Positions 24,132 through 32,004 of a DNA stretch of 64,000 nt are shown here, in pieces. The first letter of the stretch is position 1; each line of letters opens with the position of its first letter. The notes below the pieces were generated by a model. The model had not been told where the DNA came from. It saw nothing but the letters and a program-made list of their open reading frames with translations, and ran no database searches. The stretch lies in NCBI GenBank assembly GCA_041918615.1, contig JAYRVH010000009.1, forward strand, positions 1 to 64,000, given 5' to 3'. The DNA is from JAEUJM01 sp041918615 (GTDB lineage: Bacteria > Actinomycetota > Acidimicrobiia > Acidimicrobiales > DATDAH01). Position numbers and translations under genes: made by a program.

Positions 24132-24968
24132 TCATGCGCCTGGTGATGCGGTGTCGCGGCGCGGAGCAAGGCCACCGACGCCTCTGGTCAATCGCTGGGC
24201 CACGAGGATGGGAACGAAGGTGATGGCCATCACCAGCACAGCCACCACGTTGGTGACCGGCCGGTCACGGGGACGGAAGAGGCTGTTGAAGATCCAGATC
24301 GGGAGGGTCTCCTGGCTGCCCGCGGTGAACGTCGTGACGATGATCTCATCGAACGAGAGTGCGAACGCCAACATCCCCCCGGCGAGCAGCGCGGTGCCGA
24401 CGGTCGGCAAGAGCACGTACCGCAGGGTCTGCACCCCCGACGCGCCCAGATCCATCGACGCCTCCACCACCGATCCGGCGGTCTGGCGCAGGCGGGCGAG
24501 GACGTTGTTGTAGACGACCACCACGCAGAACGTGGCGTGGCCGACGACGATGGTCCAGAAGCTGAAGGGCAGGTCGGCGAGGCTGATCGCGGAACGGATG
24601 GCGATGCCGGTGATGATTCCCGGAAGCGCCAATGGCAGGACGACGAAGAAGGAGATGGTCTCCCGGCCGAAGAACCGGTACCGACCGACCGCCGCCGAGG
24701 CCATGCTGCCGAGCAGCAGCGCCACCAGCGTGGCGACCGCGGCCACGCCGATCGAGAGCCGCATGGCCTCCCAGATGCCCTGGTTCTCGAAGGCCACCCC
24801 GAACCAGCGCGTGGTCAGGCCGGGTGGGGGGAACCGGAAGGTGCCCTCCGATGTCGTGAAGGCGTAGAGGACCACGACCACGAGCGGGAAGTGCAGGAAC
24901 AGGATCGCGGCGGCAACCGCCGCCTTCAGCCCCCACCGGCCGGGCTCGTCGGTGTTCGATCGCGCCAT
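24132..24968 (-). CDS. potC: Spermidine/putrescine-type ABC transporter permease (PotC-like)
   Basis: This is a 278-residue inner-membrane permease with six helices, starting LKAAVAAAILFLHFPLVVVV. The inner-membrane coupling loop is EASMDLGASGVQTLRYVLLP, the EAA motif of binding-protein-dependent permeases. LALPGIITGIAIR and LSFDEIIVTTFTAG are typical of PotC. It is the last gene of potA-potD-potB-potC. The ATG overlaps the stop of an 11-codon frame that in turn overlaps the potB stop. The substrate may be polyamine, but the same transporters carry other organic cations, so the symbol is by family only. Confidence 0.88.
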   Translation of the reverse strand: MARSNTDEPGRWGLKAAVAAAILFLHFPLVVVVLYAFTTSEGTFRFPPPGLTTRWFGVAFENQGIWEAMRLSIGVAAVATLVALLLGSMASAAVGRYRFFGRETISFFVVLPLALPGIITGIAIRSAISLADLPFSFWTIVVGHATFCVVVVYNNVLARLRQTAGSVVEASMDLGASGVQTLRYVLLPTVGTALLAGGMLAFALSFDEIIVTTFTAGSQETLPIWIFNSLFRPRDRPVTNVVAVLVMAITFVPILVAQRLTRGVGGLAPRRDTASPGA

Positions 24969-25003
24969 CAGCGGGCGATCAGCGTGCCGTGTGCGCGCGC
25001 CAT
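24968..25003 (-). CDS. 11-codon minicistron between potB and potC
   Basis: MARAHGTLIAR is framed by TGATG overlaps on both sides: its ATG overlaps the potB stop and its TGA overlaps the potC ATG. The 11-nt sequence CTGATGGCGCG is present at both ends, so the unit is bounded by a direct repeat and looks like the product of a small duplication. Translation is not proven. It shares the coupling logic but not the sequence of the leuS/recO/dinG leaders. Confidence 0.4.
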   Translation of the reverse strand: MARAHGTLIAR

Positions 25004-25956
25004 CAGAGCGCGCCCAGGGCGCCGAGGCGGCGGGCGAGGAGCAGGTAGACGGCCATGATCACGATGGGGATCACGGCGAACGCCGCTGCCAGGGGCAGGT
25101 TGCCGGCCGTGCCCTGGAGCACGTAGATGCTGCCGCCGATCGACGGGCTCGAGTCGCCGATGATCGTGGGGATGATGTAGTCCCCCAAGGTGAGCGAGAA
25201 GGTGAAGATCGAGCCCGCGACGACACCCGGGAACGCGAGCGGCCAGATCACGCGTCGAAAGGTGAGCCTCGGCCCGGCGCCCAGGTCGGCCGACGCCTCG
25301 ACGAACGACGGCGGCACCCGCTCGAGGGCCGCCTCGACCGGCAGGATCATGTAGGGCAGCCAGATGTACAGGAACACCATCCACTGGCCGAGCGACGACA
25401 CCGCCAGGCTGGGGCCACCGATGGCCGGCAGGCGCAACACGGCGTCGAGCCCGGCAGTGAGCCCGAGGTGGTCGACGAACCAGGAGAGCACGCCCTCCTT
25501 CGCGAGGATCAGCTTCCACGAGTACACCCGCACGAGATAGCTCGACCACAGCGGCAACATCACCGCCACGAAGAGCACCGCCTTGACCCGGGGCCTGGCG
25601 TACCGGGCCATGTAGTACGAGAGCGGGAAGGCCACGCACACCGCGCCCACGGTGACCGCCGCGGCCATGCCGGCCGTGCGCAGCACCACGTCGCGGTTGG
25701 CCGGCGTGAACAGGCTCTTCCACGTGTCGAGGCTCACCGTCTCGTCGATCTGGCCGGTGAAGTCGTCCAGGCGGTAGAAGCTCTGCCAGAGCAGGGCGGA
25801 CAGCGAGCCCAGGTAGAAGACGACGAGCCAGAGCAGCGGCGGCGTGAGCAGGATCGCCACCTTCACCCACGGGTGGCGGTACATGAACGCCGACAACCGG
25901 TGCCACACCGTGAGTGGTCGGGCGGGGCCCTCGCCCCGCCCGACCACCACCGTCAC
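25003..25956 (-). CDS. potB: Spermidine/putrescine-type ABC transporter permease (PotB-like)
   Basis: The permease has 317 residues with six helices. The first is VKVAILLTPPLLWLVVFYLG. The EAA loop is VEASADLGAGPRLTFRRVIW with PLAFPGVVAGSIF after it. The LPLWSSYLVRVYSWKLIL segment is characteristic of the PotB/PotH group. GTG 25956 starts 1 nt after the potD stop. The open frame continues upstream inside potD without meaning. It would form the channel heterodimer with PotC. Confidence 0.88.
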   Translation of the reverse strand: MTVVVGRGEGPARPLTVWHRLSAFMYRHPWVKVAILLTPPLLWLVVFYLGSLSALLWQSFYRLDDFTGQIDETVSLDTWKSLFTPANRDVVLRTAGMAAAVTVGAVCVAFPLSYYMARYARPRVKAVLFVAVMLPLWSSYLVRVYSWKLILAKEGVLSWFVDHLGLTAGLDAVLRLPAIGGPSLAVSSLGQWMVFLYIWLPYMILPVEAALERVPPSFVEASADLGAGPRLTFRRVIWPLAFPGVVAGSIFTFSLTLGDYIIPTIIGDSSPSIGGSIYVLQGTAGNLPLAAAFAVIPIVIMAVYLLLARRLGALGAL

Positions 25957-25957
25957 C

Positions 25958-27160
25958 TCAGTTGCCGCCCATGACGGCGAGGTACTCGGTGGTCCACTCG
26001 CTGTAGGGGACGCACTCGCCGTCGCCGAAGCAATCGGCCTCCGGCGTCTTCCAGAAGGAGATCTGGTCGAAGTTGTCGATCCCGTTGGTGGCGCAGCCCT
26101 CATCGGTGAGGAGCTCGTTGCCGGTGCAGGCGGCCTCGACGACCGGCACCGAACCGAACCACGACGCCACGTCACCCTGCACCTTGGGGTCGAGGGAGTG
26201 CTCCATCCACAGATAGGCGCAGTTCGGGTGCTGGGCGTTGGTGGCCAACATGGTGCTGTCGGCCCACCCCGTGGCGCCCTCCTCGGGGATGGTGCTGGCG
26301 ATCGGCTGATCGTCGGCTTGGAGCAGGTTCACCTGGTAGGGCCAGGAACCGCTCGCCACCACGCCCTCGTTGGTGAAGTCCTCGGTCTGGACCGTCACGT
26401 CGTGCCAGTAGCGCTGCACGAGGTCGTGTTGGGTCCGCAGCAGGTCGATGGCGGCATCGAACTGCTCCTGGTTGAGCGCGTACGGATCATCGATGCCCAG
26501 GTCGGGCTCGTGGGCCTTCAGGTACAACGCCGCCGAGGCGATGTAGATCGGTCCGTCGTAGGCCTGGATCCTCCCGGCGTTCGTCTCGCCGTCCGGCAGG
26601 TCCTGCTCTTCGAAGACCACGTCCCACGAGGTGGGTGCCTCGGGGAACGTGTCGGTGTTGTACATCAGGACGTCGGCCCCCCACTGGTAGCCCACCCCGT
26701 AGTGACGGCCGTCCACCGTGTTCCACGCCGCGTCCTGGAACCGGGGGTCGATCGTGTCGTAGCTCGGGATCAGCTCGGTGTTGATCTCCTGGACGGTGTC
26801 ACCGGCGATAAGTCGCAGGCTGGCGTCGCCCGAGGCCGTCACGAGGTCGTATTCGTCGCTGCCCGTCATCAACGACACCATCTCGTCGGACGTGCCGGCG
26901 GTCTTGACCTCGACCTGGCAGCCGGTGTCCTCCTCGAACCCGGTGACCCAGTCGTAGGCCTCGTCGTTGGAGCCGTCCTCGACGTAGCCGGCCCAGGCGA
27001 CGATGTTCAGCGCGCCTTCGCCCTCGCCCACCTCGGTGGGCAGGTCACTGGCGGCCTCCGTACCGCCACTACCGCTCTCGCTGTCGCTGTCGCTGCCGCA
27101 ACCGGCGGCCACGAGTGCCAGCACCGCCAGGACGGCGGCCAATAGTCGGAACCTGGTCAT
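25958..27160 (-). CDS. potD: Extracellular solute-binding lipoprotein (PotD-like)
   Basis: This 400-residue protein carries a lipoprotein signal, VLALVAAGC, so it is anchored on the outer face of the membrane. A Ser/Gly/Glu-rich spacer precedes the periplasmic-binding fold: NIVAWAGYVEDGSNDEAYDW, then YDLVTASGDASLRL and YQWGADVLMYN. Length and motifs fit class 1 extracellular solute-binding proteins of the PotD/PotF family. The ATG overlaps the potA stop (ATGA). Ligand specificity cannot be read from the sequence. Confidence 0.88.
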   Translation of the reverse strand: MTRFRLLAAVLAVLALVAAGCGSDSDSESGSGGTEAASDLPTEVGEGEGALNIVAWAGYVEDGSNDEAYDWVTGFEEDTGCQVEVKTAGTSDEMVSLMTGSDEYDLVTASGDASLRLIAGDTVQEINTELIPSYDTIDPRFQDAAWNTVDGRHYGVGYQWGADVLMYNTDTFPEAPTSWDVVFEEQDLPDGETNAGRIQAYDGPIYIASAALYLKAHEPDLGIDDPYALNQEQFDAAIDLLRTQHDLVQRYWHDVTVQTEDFTNEGVVASGSWPYQVNLLQADDQPIASTIPEEGATGWADSTMLATNAQHPNCAYLWMEHSLDPKVQGDVASWFGSVPVVEAACTGNELLTDEGCATNGIDNFDQISFWKTPEADCFGDGECVPYSEWTTEYLAVMGGN

Positions 27161-28329
27161 GTCTTCCCCCTTGTTGGTGGTTCTTGTCTTGGTGGTTCTT
27201 CTGTTGGTGGTGCTTCGGCCGCGACGACTGGCTCGGGCGTCGTCGTGACGCTGACCCGGTGGTTGAAGGCCGAGGCCCAGAGCGCACGGGCCCGACGGCC
27301 CTTGGCCGCGAGCACCTCACCCGACGTGGTGACCAGGTTCTGCTCGACCACGGTGAGGTCTCCCCCGGCGTCGAGCGCGATCAGGTAGCGGGTGTGCGCG
27401 CCCAGGTACACGACGTCGCGGATCGTTCCGTCGGCCGAGCACTCGCCAGGTCGCGCAACGGTCTCGGTGCCGGCCAGGCGGATCTTCTCCGGCCTCACCG
27501 TGAACGGCTCGGCGGACCCCGTGAGTGCGCGGGCCAGGTCACCGCTCAACACGTTGGAGACGCCCACGAACCCGGCGACGAAGGCCGTGCGCGGGTACTC
27601 GTACACCTCTGCCGGAGTGCCGACCTGCTCGACCTGACCACCCTCGAACACCGCGATTCGATCGCTCATGGTGAGCGCCTCCTCCTGGTCATGGGTGACG
27701 AAGACGAAGCTGATGCCGACCTCACGCTGGATCGCCTTCAGCTCGACCTGCATGGCCTGCCGCAGCTTGAGGTCGAGAGCACCGAGGGGCTCGTCGAGCA
27801 GCAGGACGCGGGGACGGTTCACGAGGGCCCGTGCCAAGGCGACCCGTTGGCGCTGTCCCCCCGAGAGCTCGGCGGGCCGGCGCCCACCGAGCCCCTCCAG
27901 GTGGACCAGCTCGAGGGCCTCGCCCACACGCGTCCTGCGCTCGGCCTTCGGCACCTTGCGGACGACGAGCCCGTAGGCGACGTTGTCGGCCACCGTCATG
28001 TGCGGGAAGAGGGCGTAGTCCTGGAAGACGGTGTTCACGTCCCGCTCGTAGGGTGCCCGGCGATTGACCTCGACACCGTGCAGCAGGACCCGCCCGCTCG
28101 TCGGCGTCTCGAAGCCGGCGATCAGACGCAGGCAGGTGGTCTTCCCCGATCCCGACGGCCCCAGCATCGAGAAGAACTCGCCGTCACGGACCTCGAGGTC
28201 GACCTCGTCGACCGCGCGCACCTGCCCGAAGTGGCGGGTGACCCGGTCGAAGCGGACGGCCGCGACCGACCCCTCGTTCTGCTCTGGCCGCTCCTCGTCG
28301 AGGACCGCGGTATCTGTCCCCTGCCCCAT
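27157..28329 (-). CDS. potA: ABC transporter ATP-binding protein (PotA-like)
   Basis: The ATPase has 390 residues. Walker A is LGPSGSGKTTCLR, the Q-loop is VFQDYALFPHMTV, the signature is ELSGGQRQRVALARAL, Walker B is VLLLDEPLGALD, and the switch His is in FVFVTHDQEEAL. A C-terminal TOBE domain (FTVRPEKIRLAG) is regulatory. An unusual Pro/Glu-rich tail of about 25 residues ends it. ATG 28329 follows GGGGGGAAGC, a good ribosome binding site; GTG 28341 is in frame. It is first in the pot operon. Confidence 0.92.
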   Translation of the reverse strand: MGQGTDTAVLDEERPEQNEGSVAAVRFDRVTRHFGQVRAVDEVDLEVRDGEFFSMLGPSGSGKTTCLRLIAGFETPTSGRVLLHGVEVNRRAPYERDVNTVFQDYALFPHMTVADNVAYGLVVRKVPKAERRTRVGEALELVHLEGLGGRRPAELSGGQRQRVALARALVNRPRVLLLDEPLGALDLKLRQAMQVELKAIQREVGISFVFVTHDQEEALTMSDRIAVFEGGQVEQVGTPAEVYEYPRTAFVAGFVGVSNVLSGDLARALTGSAEPFTVRPEKIRLAGTETVARPGECSADGTIRDVVYLGAHTRYLIALDAGGDLTVVEQNLVTTSGEVLAAKGRRARALWASAFNHRVSVTTTPEPVVAAEAPPTEEPPRQEPPTRGKT

Positions 28330-28360
28330 GCTTCCCCCCACCCCGTAGGGCTGGGCATGA

Positions 28361-28366
28361 AACCTA
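28361..28366 (-). promoter_or_regulatory. -10 box of the pot operon
   Basis: TAGGTT lies 31 nt before the potA ATG. The resulting leader of about 25 nt contains the GGGGGGAAG ribosome binding site. No convincing -35 was found. Confidence 0.35.
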
Positions 28367-28389
28367 GCGGACCGGCGCCCACCCGTCGC

Positions 28390-29457
28390 TCAACGCAGAC
28401 GGACCGAAACCTCGTTGGCGAGCAGGCGCCCCGCGACCGTCAGCCGAGCCTGGCCACCCTCGAGCTCGACCAGGCCGGCCAGATCCTCGTCCTCGCCCAG
28501 GGGAAGCGCGGCAACCGGTACGCCGCGGCCCGTGCGCAACGCCAACTGCAGGCGCTCGATGCGGCGACCGGCCGCGTCGAGCCGCTCGTCGGCAGCTTCG
28601 GGGGAACGACCGTGCTCGATGGCCTCGATGTAGCGCTCGGGGGTGCGGACGTTCCAGAACCGGCGCCCCGCACGGTGGCCGTGCGCTGCGCAACCGATGG
28701 CCGCGTAGTCGTGCTGGCTCCAGTAGAGGAGGTTGTGTCGGCACTCGTGACCGGGTCGTGCCCAGTTCGAGATCTCGTACCACTCGAGGCCCGCCGCGCC
28801 GAGGGCGTCGGTGGCGAGGAGGTACTTGTCGGCCTGGTCGTCGTCGTCGGGGTGACGGGCGCGATCGTCGAACAGGGCGGTCCCGGGCTCGACCGTGAGC
28901 CCGTACGCGCTCACGTGCGGCGGCTCGAGCGCCGTGGCCAGGCCCAGGGTGCGCTCCCACTCCTCGAGGCTCTCGCCGGCCGCGCCGTAGATGAGGTCGA
29001 GGTTCCAGGTCTCGAACCCGGCCGCCACGACCAGGTCGACGGCCTGGCGCACGTTGGAGGGATCATGGGTCCGGCCGAGGCTCGACAGCACCGTCGGCAC
29101 CATCGACTGCACCCCGAGGGAGATCCGGCTGACGCCGCCGGCCGCGTACTCGGCGAGCAATTCGGCGGTCACCGTGTCGGGGTTGCACTCCACCGTCACC
29201 TCTGCGCCCGGCGCCATCGGCAGCGGTGCCAGGACGGCGAGCAGGGCACCGGCCGGCACGAGCGAGGGAGTGCCGCCACCCACGAAGACGCTCGTCACCG
29301 TCGGCAGGCCGGCGGCGATCTCCCGCTCGACCTGGGTGCGGCAGGCGGCCAGGTAGCGATCGACGAGGTGCATCCGGTCGGTCCACGTGGCGAACGCGCA
29401 GTAGTCGCAGCGGGTCGCGCAGAACGGCACGTGGACGTACACACCGAACGTGCTCAC
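28390..29457 (-). CDS. hemW: Radical SAM heme chaperone HemW
   Basis: This 355-residue protein has the radical SAM cluster motif CATRCDYCAF, i.e. CxxxCxYC, near residue 13. VFVGGGTPSLV and LGVQSMVPTVLSSLGRTHD are standard HemW motifs, and the C-terminal HemW-specific domain ends RLTVAGRLLANEVSVRLR. The family was long misannotated as oxygen-independent coproporphyrinogen oxidase; HemW instead transfers heme to targets. GTG 29457 is overlapped by the stop of a 27-codon leader. In related genomes hemW usually follows lepA; here bldD, rsmE, dnaJ and hrcA lie between. Confidence 0.92.
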   Translation of the reverse strand: MSTFGVYVHVPFCATRCDYCAFATWTDRMHLVDRYLAACRTQVEREIAAGLPTVTSVFVGGGTPSLVPAGALLAVLAPLPMAPGAEVTVECNPDTVTAELLAEYAAGGVSRISLGVQSMVPTVLSSLGRTHDPSNVRQAVDLVVAAGFETWNLDLIYGAAGESLEEWERTLGLATALEPPHVSAYGLTVEPGTALFDDRARHPDDDDQADKYLLATDALGAAGLEWYEISNWARPGHECRHNLLYWSQHDYAAIGCAAHGHRAGRRFWNVRTPERYIEAIEHGRSPEAADERLDAAGRRIERLQLALRTGRGVPVAALPLGEDEDLAGLVELEGGQARLTVAGRLLANEVSVRLR

Positions 29458-29537
29458 CGCAGTCGTTCGCCCGTCGGGGTGGCTTCGCCGGGTGACCCAG
29501 GACCGTGGTGCTGCTCGGCTGCGCAGCGTCGGCCCAC
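29454..29537 (-). CDS. 27-codon leader minicistron of hemW
   Basis: A GTG at 29537 opens a frame that ends SPGEATPTGERLR with its TGA overlapping the hemW GTG (GTGA at 29457-29454). A TAGGCT box ends 8 nt before the GTG, so the frame could be translated from a leaderless message. It contains CCCGGCGAAGCC, as the dinG leader does, which forms a small GGC-GAA-GCC hairpin at 29481-29489. The rest of the peptide is not similar to the other leaders. Confidence 0.45.
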   Translation of the reverse strand: MGRRCAAEQHHGPGSPGEATPTGERLR

Positions 29538-29545
29538 GGGGGACG

Positions 29546-29551
29546 AGCCTA
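29546..29551 (-). promoter_or_regulatory. -10 box for the hemW leader
   Basis: TAGGCT lies 8 nt before the leader GTG at 29537 and just after the bldD stop. It would give hemW its own transcript. Confidence 0.4.
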
Positions 29552-29559
29552 TCGACCCC

Positions 29560-30117
29560 TCACTTCTTGCGGATCGAGGCGAGGCCCAGGTCGTCGAGAC
29601 GATTCCCGGCGGCATCCACCCCGGTGCCGAGGATGCAGGCGATGGCACGAAGATCGTCACGGCGGATGGTCAGCACCCGGCCATTGAAGTCCTGCCGCTG
29701 GACCTGGATCATGGTCAGGTAGCGGTTCAACATGTCGGCCTCCGGGCCGTTCAACGTGTCGAGGCGGGTGAGGTCGATCGTGACCGAATTGAAGCCCGGC
29801 TGTGTGGCCACGCGGGTCTCCGTGAGGTCGATCACCGCGTCGTCGTCCCGGGACACACCGAAGTCGGGGCCCTCGTCGACCGGCAACAGCTGATCGACCG
29901 GCACGTTGTAGAACCGGGCCAGGCGCTGGAGGCGCGGCACGGAGATGGCCCGCTCGCCACGCTCGTAGGCACCGAGCACCGACGCCTTGAACTCCTGTGC
30001 CGAGGTCGCTTCGACCTCCTGCAGCGACAGCTTCTTCTGACGACGGATGGCCCGCAGGCGTTCGCCGACCTTTCGCCCGTAACCAGCCGAAGCACCCTCG
30101 GTTGAGATATCGCTCAT
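29560..30117 (-). CDS. bldD: BldD-like transcriptional regulator with cyclic-di-GMP signature
   Basis: This 185-residue protein has an N-terminal XRE helix-turn-helix: VGERLRAIRRQKKLSLQEVE, then KASVLGAYERGERAISV. After an acidic linker it has the BldD C-terminal domain with YLTMIQVQRQDFNGRVLTIR. The ligand signature RxD-x8-RxxD is intact: R141, D143, R152 and D155. In Streptomyces BldD this box binds a cyclic-di-GMP tetramer that joins two C-terminal domains and lets the protein repress sporulation genes. The last 25 residues differ from Streptomyces. It has its own promoter inside the end of rsmE, with inverted repeats suggesting autoregulation. Confidence 0.9.
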   Translation of the reverse strand: MSDISTEGASAGYGRKVGERLRAIRRQKKLSLQEVEATSAQEFKASVLGAYERGERAISVPRLQRLARFYNVPVDQLLPVDEGPDFGVSRDDDAVIDLTETRVATQPGFNSVTIDLTRLDTLNGPEADMLNRYLTMIQVQRQDFNGRVLTIRRDDLRAIACILGTGVDAAGNRLDDLGLASIRKK

Positions 30118-30146
30118 CGGTCGCCCCTATCGCCGTCGCTCGAACC

Positions 30147-30175
30147 ATCATACGCGCAGTGCGTAGGCTGTTCAA
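30147..30175 (-). promoter_or_regulatory. bldD promoter
   Basis: TTGAAC and TATGAT are separated by 17 nt, close to the housekeeping sigma consensus and the best promoter in the window. The -10 ends 29 nt before the ATG, and AGGGG in the leader is a ribosome binding site. Confidence 0.7.
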
Positions 30176-30186
30176 CCACCCTACGC
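30151..30186. promoter_or_regulatory. Inverted repeats over the bldD promoter (candidate operator)
   Basis: On the plus strand TACGC, GCGTAGG and CCTACGC occur at 30151, 30161 and 30180, forming two adjacent inverted repeats that flank and overlap the -35 and -10. The outer copy includes the rsmE stop codon. This is a plausible binding site for BldD itself or another dimeric regulator. The half-site does not match the known Streptomyces BldD box closely. Confidence 0.4.
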
Positions 30187-30867
30187 GTTCAGAGCGCCCC
30201 CCGGGCGGATGGCGGTGAGAAGCACGGCGGCCGACACGGCTGCGGTCTCGGCCCGCAGGGTGGTGTCACCGAGCCGGATGTGCGGTATGGGCACGGCGCG
30301 CTCGACATCGGACCAGCCCCCCTCGGGGCCGATCAGGACGAGTGGAACATCGACCCCGAGGCCACCGCCGTCCCGGTCCGCCAGCACGGCCCCGGGCCGC
30401 GACGCCACCGTCGTGAACGACCGCACCGGCTCGATCTCGGGCAGCCACGTGCGCCGGCTCTGCATCGCGGCCGACCGGGCCACCCGCCGCAGGCGCTCGA
30501 TGTGACGGTCGGCGCGGTCGCCCGTCCAACGCACGACCGAGCGATCGGCGAGGAACGGAACGATCCGATCCACCCCGAGCTCCGTGAGCTTCTGAACCGC
30601 CCATTCCGGCCGGTCGCCCTTCACCACCGCGAAGGCCACCGCCACGGCTTGCTCGGGTGCCCGGTCGACCGAGATGTCGCCCACCGGTTCGAGCGCGTCG
30701 CCGAACCGGCACGCACGCCGGCCCCCGAGGCCGTCCGAGACGGTGATGAGGTCACCCGCACCGATCCGGAGGACGCGCTCGAGGTGGTGGCGGTCGTCGT
30801 CATCGAGGCAGGGGGCATCGAGATCCTCGACGAAGGCGTGGGCGCGCGCCCTTGCTCGCCCCGGCAC
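30181..30867 (-). CDS. rsmE: 16S rRNA m3U1498 methyltransferase RsmE
   Basis: The SPOUT methyltransferase of 228 residues acts on 16S rRNA of the assembled small subunit. The N-terminal PUA-like domain has DDRHHLERVLRIGAGDLI. The knotted SAM site has VLIGPEGGWSDVE and IRLGDTTLRAETAAVSA, the two signature motifs. GTG 30867 is 3 nt after the dnaJ stop, so the order hrcA-dnaJ-rsmE is a single operon, as in many Gram-positives. Confidence 0.94.
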   Translation of the reverse strand: MPGRARARAHAFVEDLDAPCLDDDDRHHLERVLRIGAGDLITVSDGLGGRRACRFGDALEPVGDISVDRAPEQAVAVAFAVVKGDRPEWAVQKLTELGVDRIVPFLADRSVVRWTGDRADRHIERLRRVARSAAMQSRRTWLPEIEPVRSFTTVASRPGAVLADRDGGGLGVDVPLVLIGPEGGWSDVERAVPIPHIRLGDTTLRAETAAVSAAVLLTAIRPGGALNA

Positions 30868-30870
30868 CGG

Positions 30871-31995
30871 CTATTTGAAGGCCGAGCGGATCTTGCCGAG
30901 AAGGCCGGCATCGGGAGGGGCGACGGGCTCTCCGCGGAGCTCGGCGAGTCGACGGACCGCGTCCTCCTGTTCGGGGCTGAGGTCGGTGGGGGTGTCGACC
31001 ACCATGTGCAACATGAGGTCACCTCGACCGCGACCCTCGACGTGGGGGACACCGCGACCACGAAGCCGGAAGGTCCGGCCCGATTGCGTGCCCCTCGGGA
31101 CGACCAGGTGCTCGATGCCGTCGAGCGTCTCGAAGTCCAGTTGCACGCCGAGCATCGCCTGGAACGCGGACACGTGGAGTTGGTGCGACAGGTCGTAGCC
31201 GTCGCGCTCGAAACGATCGTGGGGAGCCACATCGACGTGGACGTAGAGGTCGCCGACGCCCCCGCCGCGCGGACCCGCCGCGCCACGGCCCGTGAGCCGC
31301 AGGGTGGACCCCCGGTCGACGCCGGCGGGGATGTCCACGGTGTAGGTCTTGTCCCGCACCTGACGGCCCTCGCCGCCGCAGTCGGTGCACGGCGAGGCGA
31401 TGATCTCACCGATCCCGCCACACCGGGGGCACGGCGCGGCGCTGACCATCTGACCCAGGATCGACTGCCGGACCCGCCGCACCTGTCCGGCACCGTCGCA
31501 CTCGGTGCACCGCGAAGGTGTGGACCCGGGCGTGGCGCCCGTGGCCTCGCAGGTCTCGCACGGCACCGCGGTGTGGACCGTCACCTCCGACTCGGTGCCG
31601 AAGACCGCCTCTTCGAAGTCAAGGCGGGCCACCGTCTCCAGGTCGGCGCCACGGGGGGGGCCGGAGCGGGCCCCGTTCCGCCCACCGCCAAACGGGCTCG
31701 CCCCACCGAAGAACGCGTCGAAGATGTCGCCGAGCCCACCACTCGGCCCACCGAAAGGGTCGGCTGCTGCACCGTCGACGCCTTCCGGCCCGAACGTGTC
31801 GTAGCGCCGACGGCGCTCGGGATCGCCCAGGACCTCGTAGGCGCGAGCGAGCTCCTTGAAGTCGGACTCGGCTCCCGGGTCGTCGGGGTTGGCGTCCGGG
31901 TGCAGGTCGCGCGCCCGGCGCCGGTAGGCGCGCTTGATGTCGTCGGCGGAGGCGTCTTGGCGCACACCGAGCAGGTCGTAGTAGTCAGTCGCCAC
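30871..31995 (-). CDS. dnaJ: Chaperone DnaJ
   Basis: This 374-residue cochaperone stimulates DnaK. The J domain begins DYYDLLGVRQDASADDIKRA and has the HPD motif. A Gly/Phe-rich segment follows, then four zinc-binding CxxCxGxG-type repeats (CETCEATG, CTECDGAG, CPRCGGIG, CTDCGGEG), and the C-terminal substrate domains. All four repeats are intact. GTG 31995 follows GGAGAAGC. It lies 9 nt after hrcA, the usual companion of the DnaJ2-type copy in Actinobacteria. dnaK and grpE are not in the window. Confidence 0.97.
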   Translation of the reverse strand: MATDYYDLLGVRQDASADDIKRAYRRRARDLHPDANPDDPGAESDFKELARAYEVLGDPERRRRYDTFGPEGVDGAAADPFGGPSGGLGDIFDAFFGGASPFGGGRNGARSGPPRGADLETVARLDFEEAVFGTESEVTVHTAVPCETCEATGATPGSTPSRCTECDGAGQVRRVRQSILGQMVSAAPCPRCGGIGEIIASPCTDCGGEGRQVRDKTYTVDIPAGVDRGSTLRLTGRGAAGPRGGGVGDLYVHVDVAPHDRFERDGYDLSHQLHVSAFQAMLGVQLDFETLDGIEHLVVPRGTQSGRTFRLRGRGVPHVEGRGRGDLMLHMVVDTPTDLSPEQEDAVRRLAELRGEPVAPPDAGLLGKIRSAFK

Positions 31996-32004
31996 GCTTC
32001 TCCT

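Noticed and set aside
28390..29457. Oxygen-independent coproporphyrinogen III oxidase
   Set aside because: The short HemW-type C-terminal domain and CxxxCxYC context fit the heme chaperone instead.
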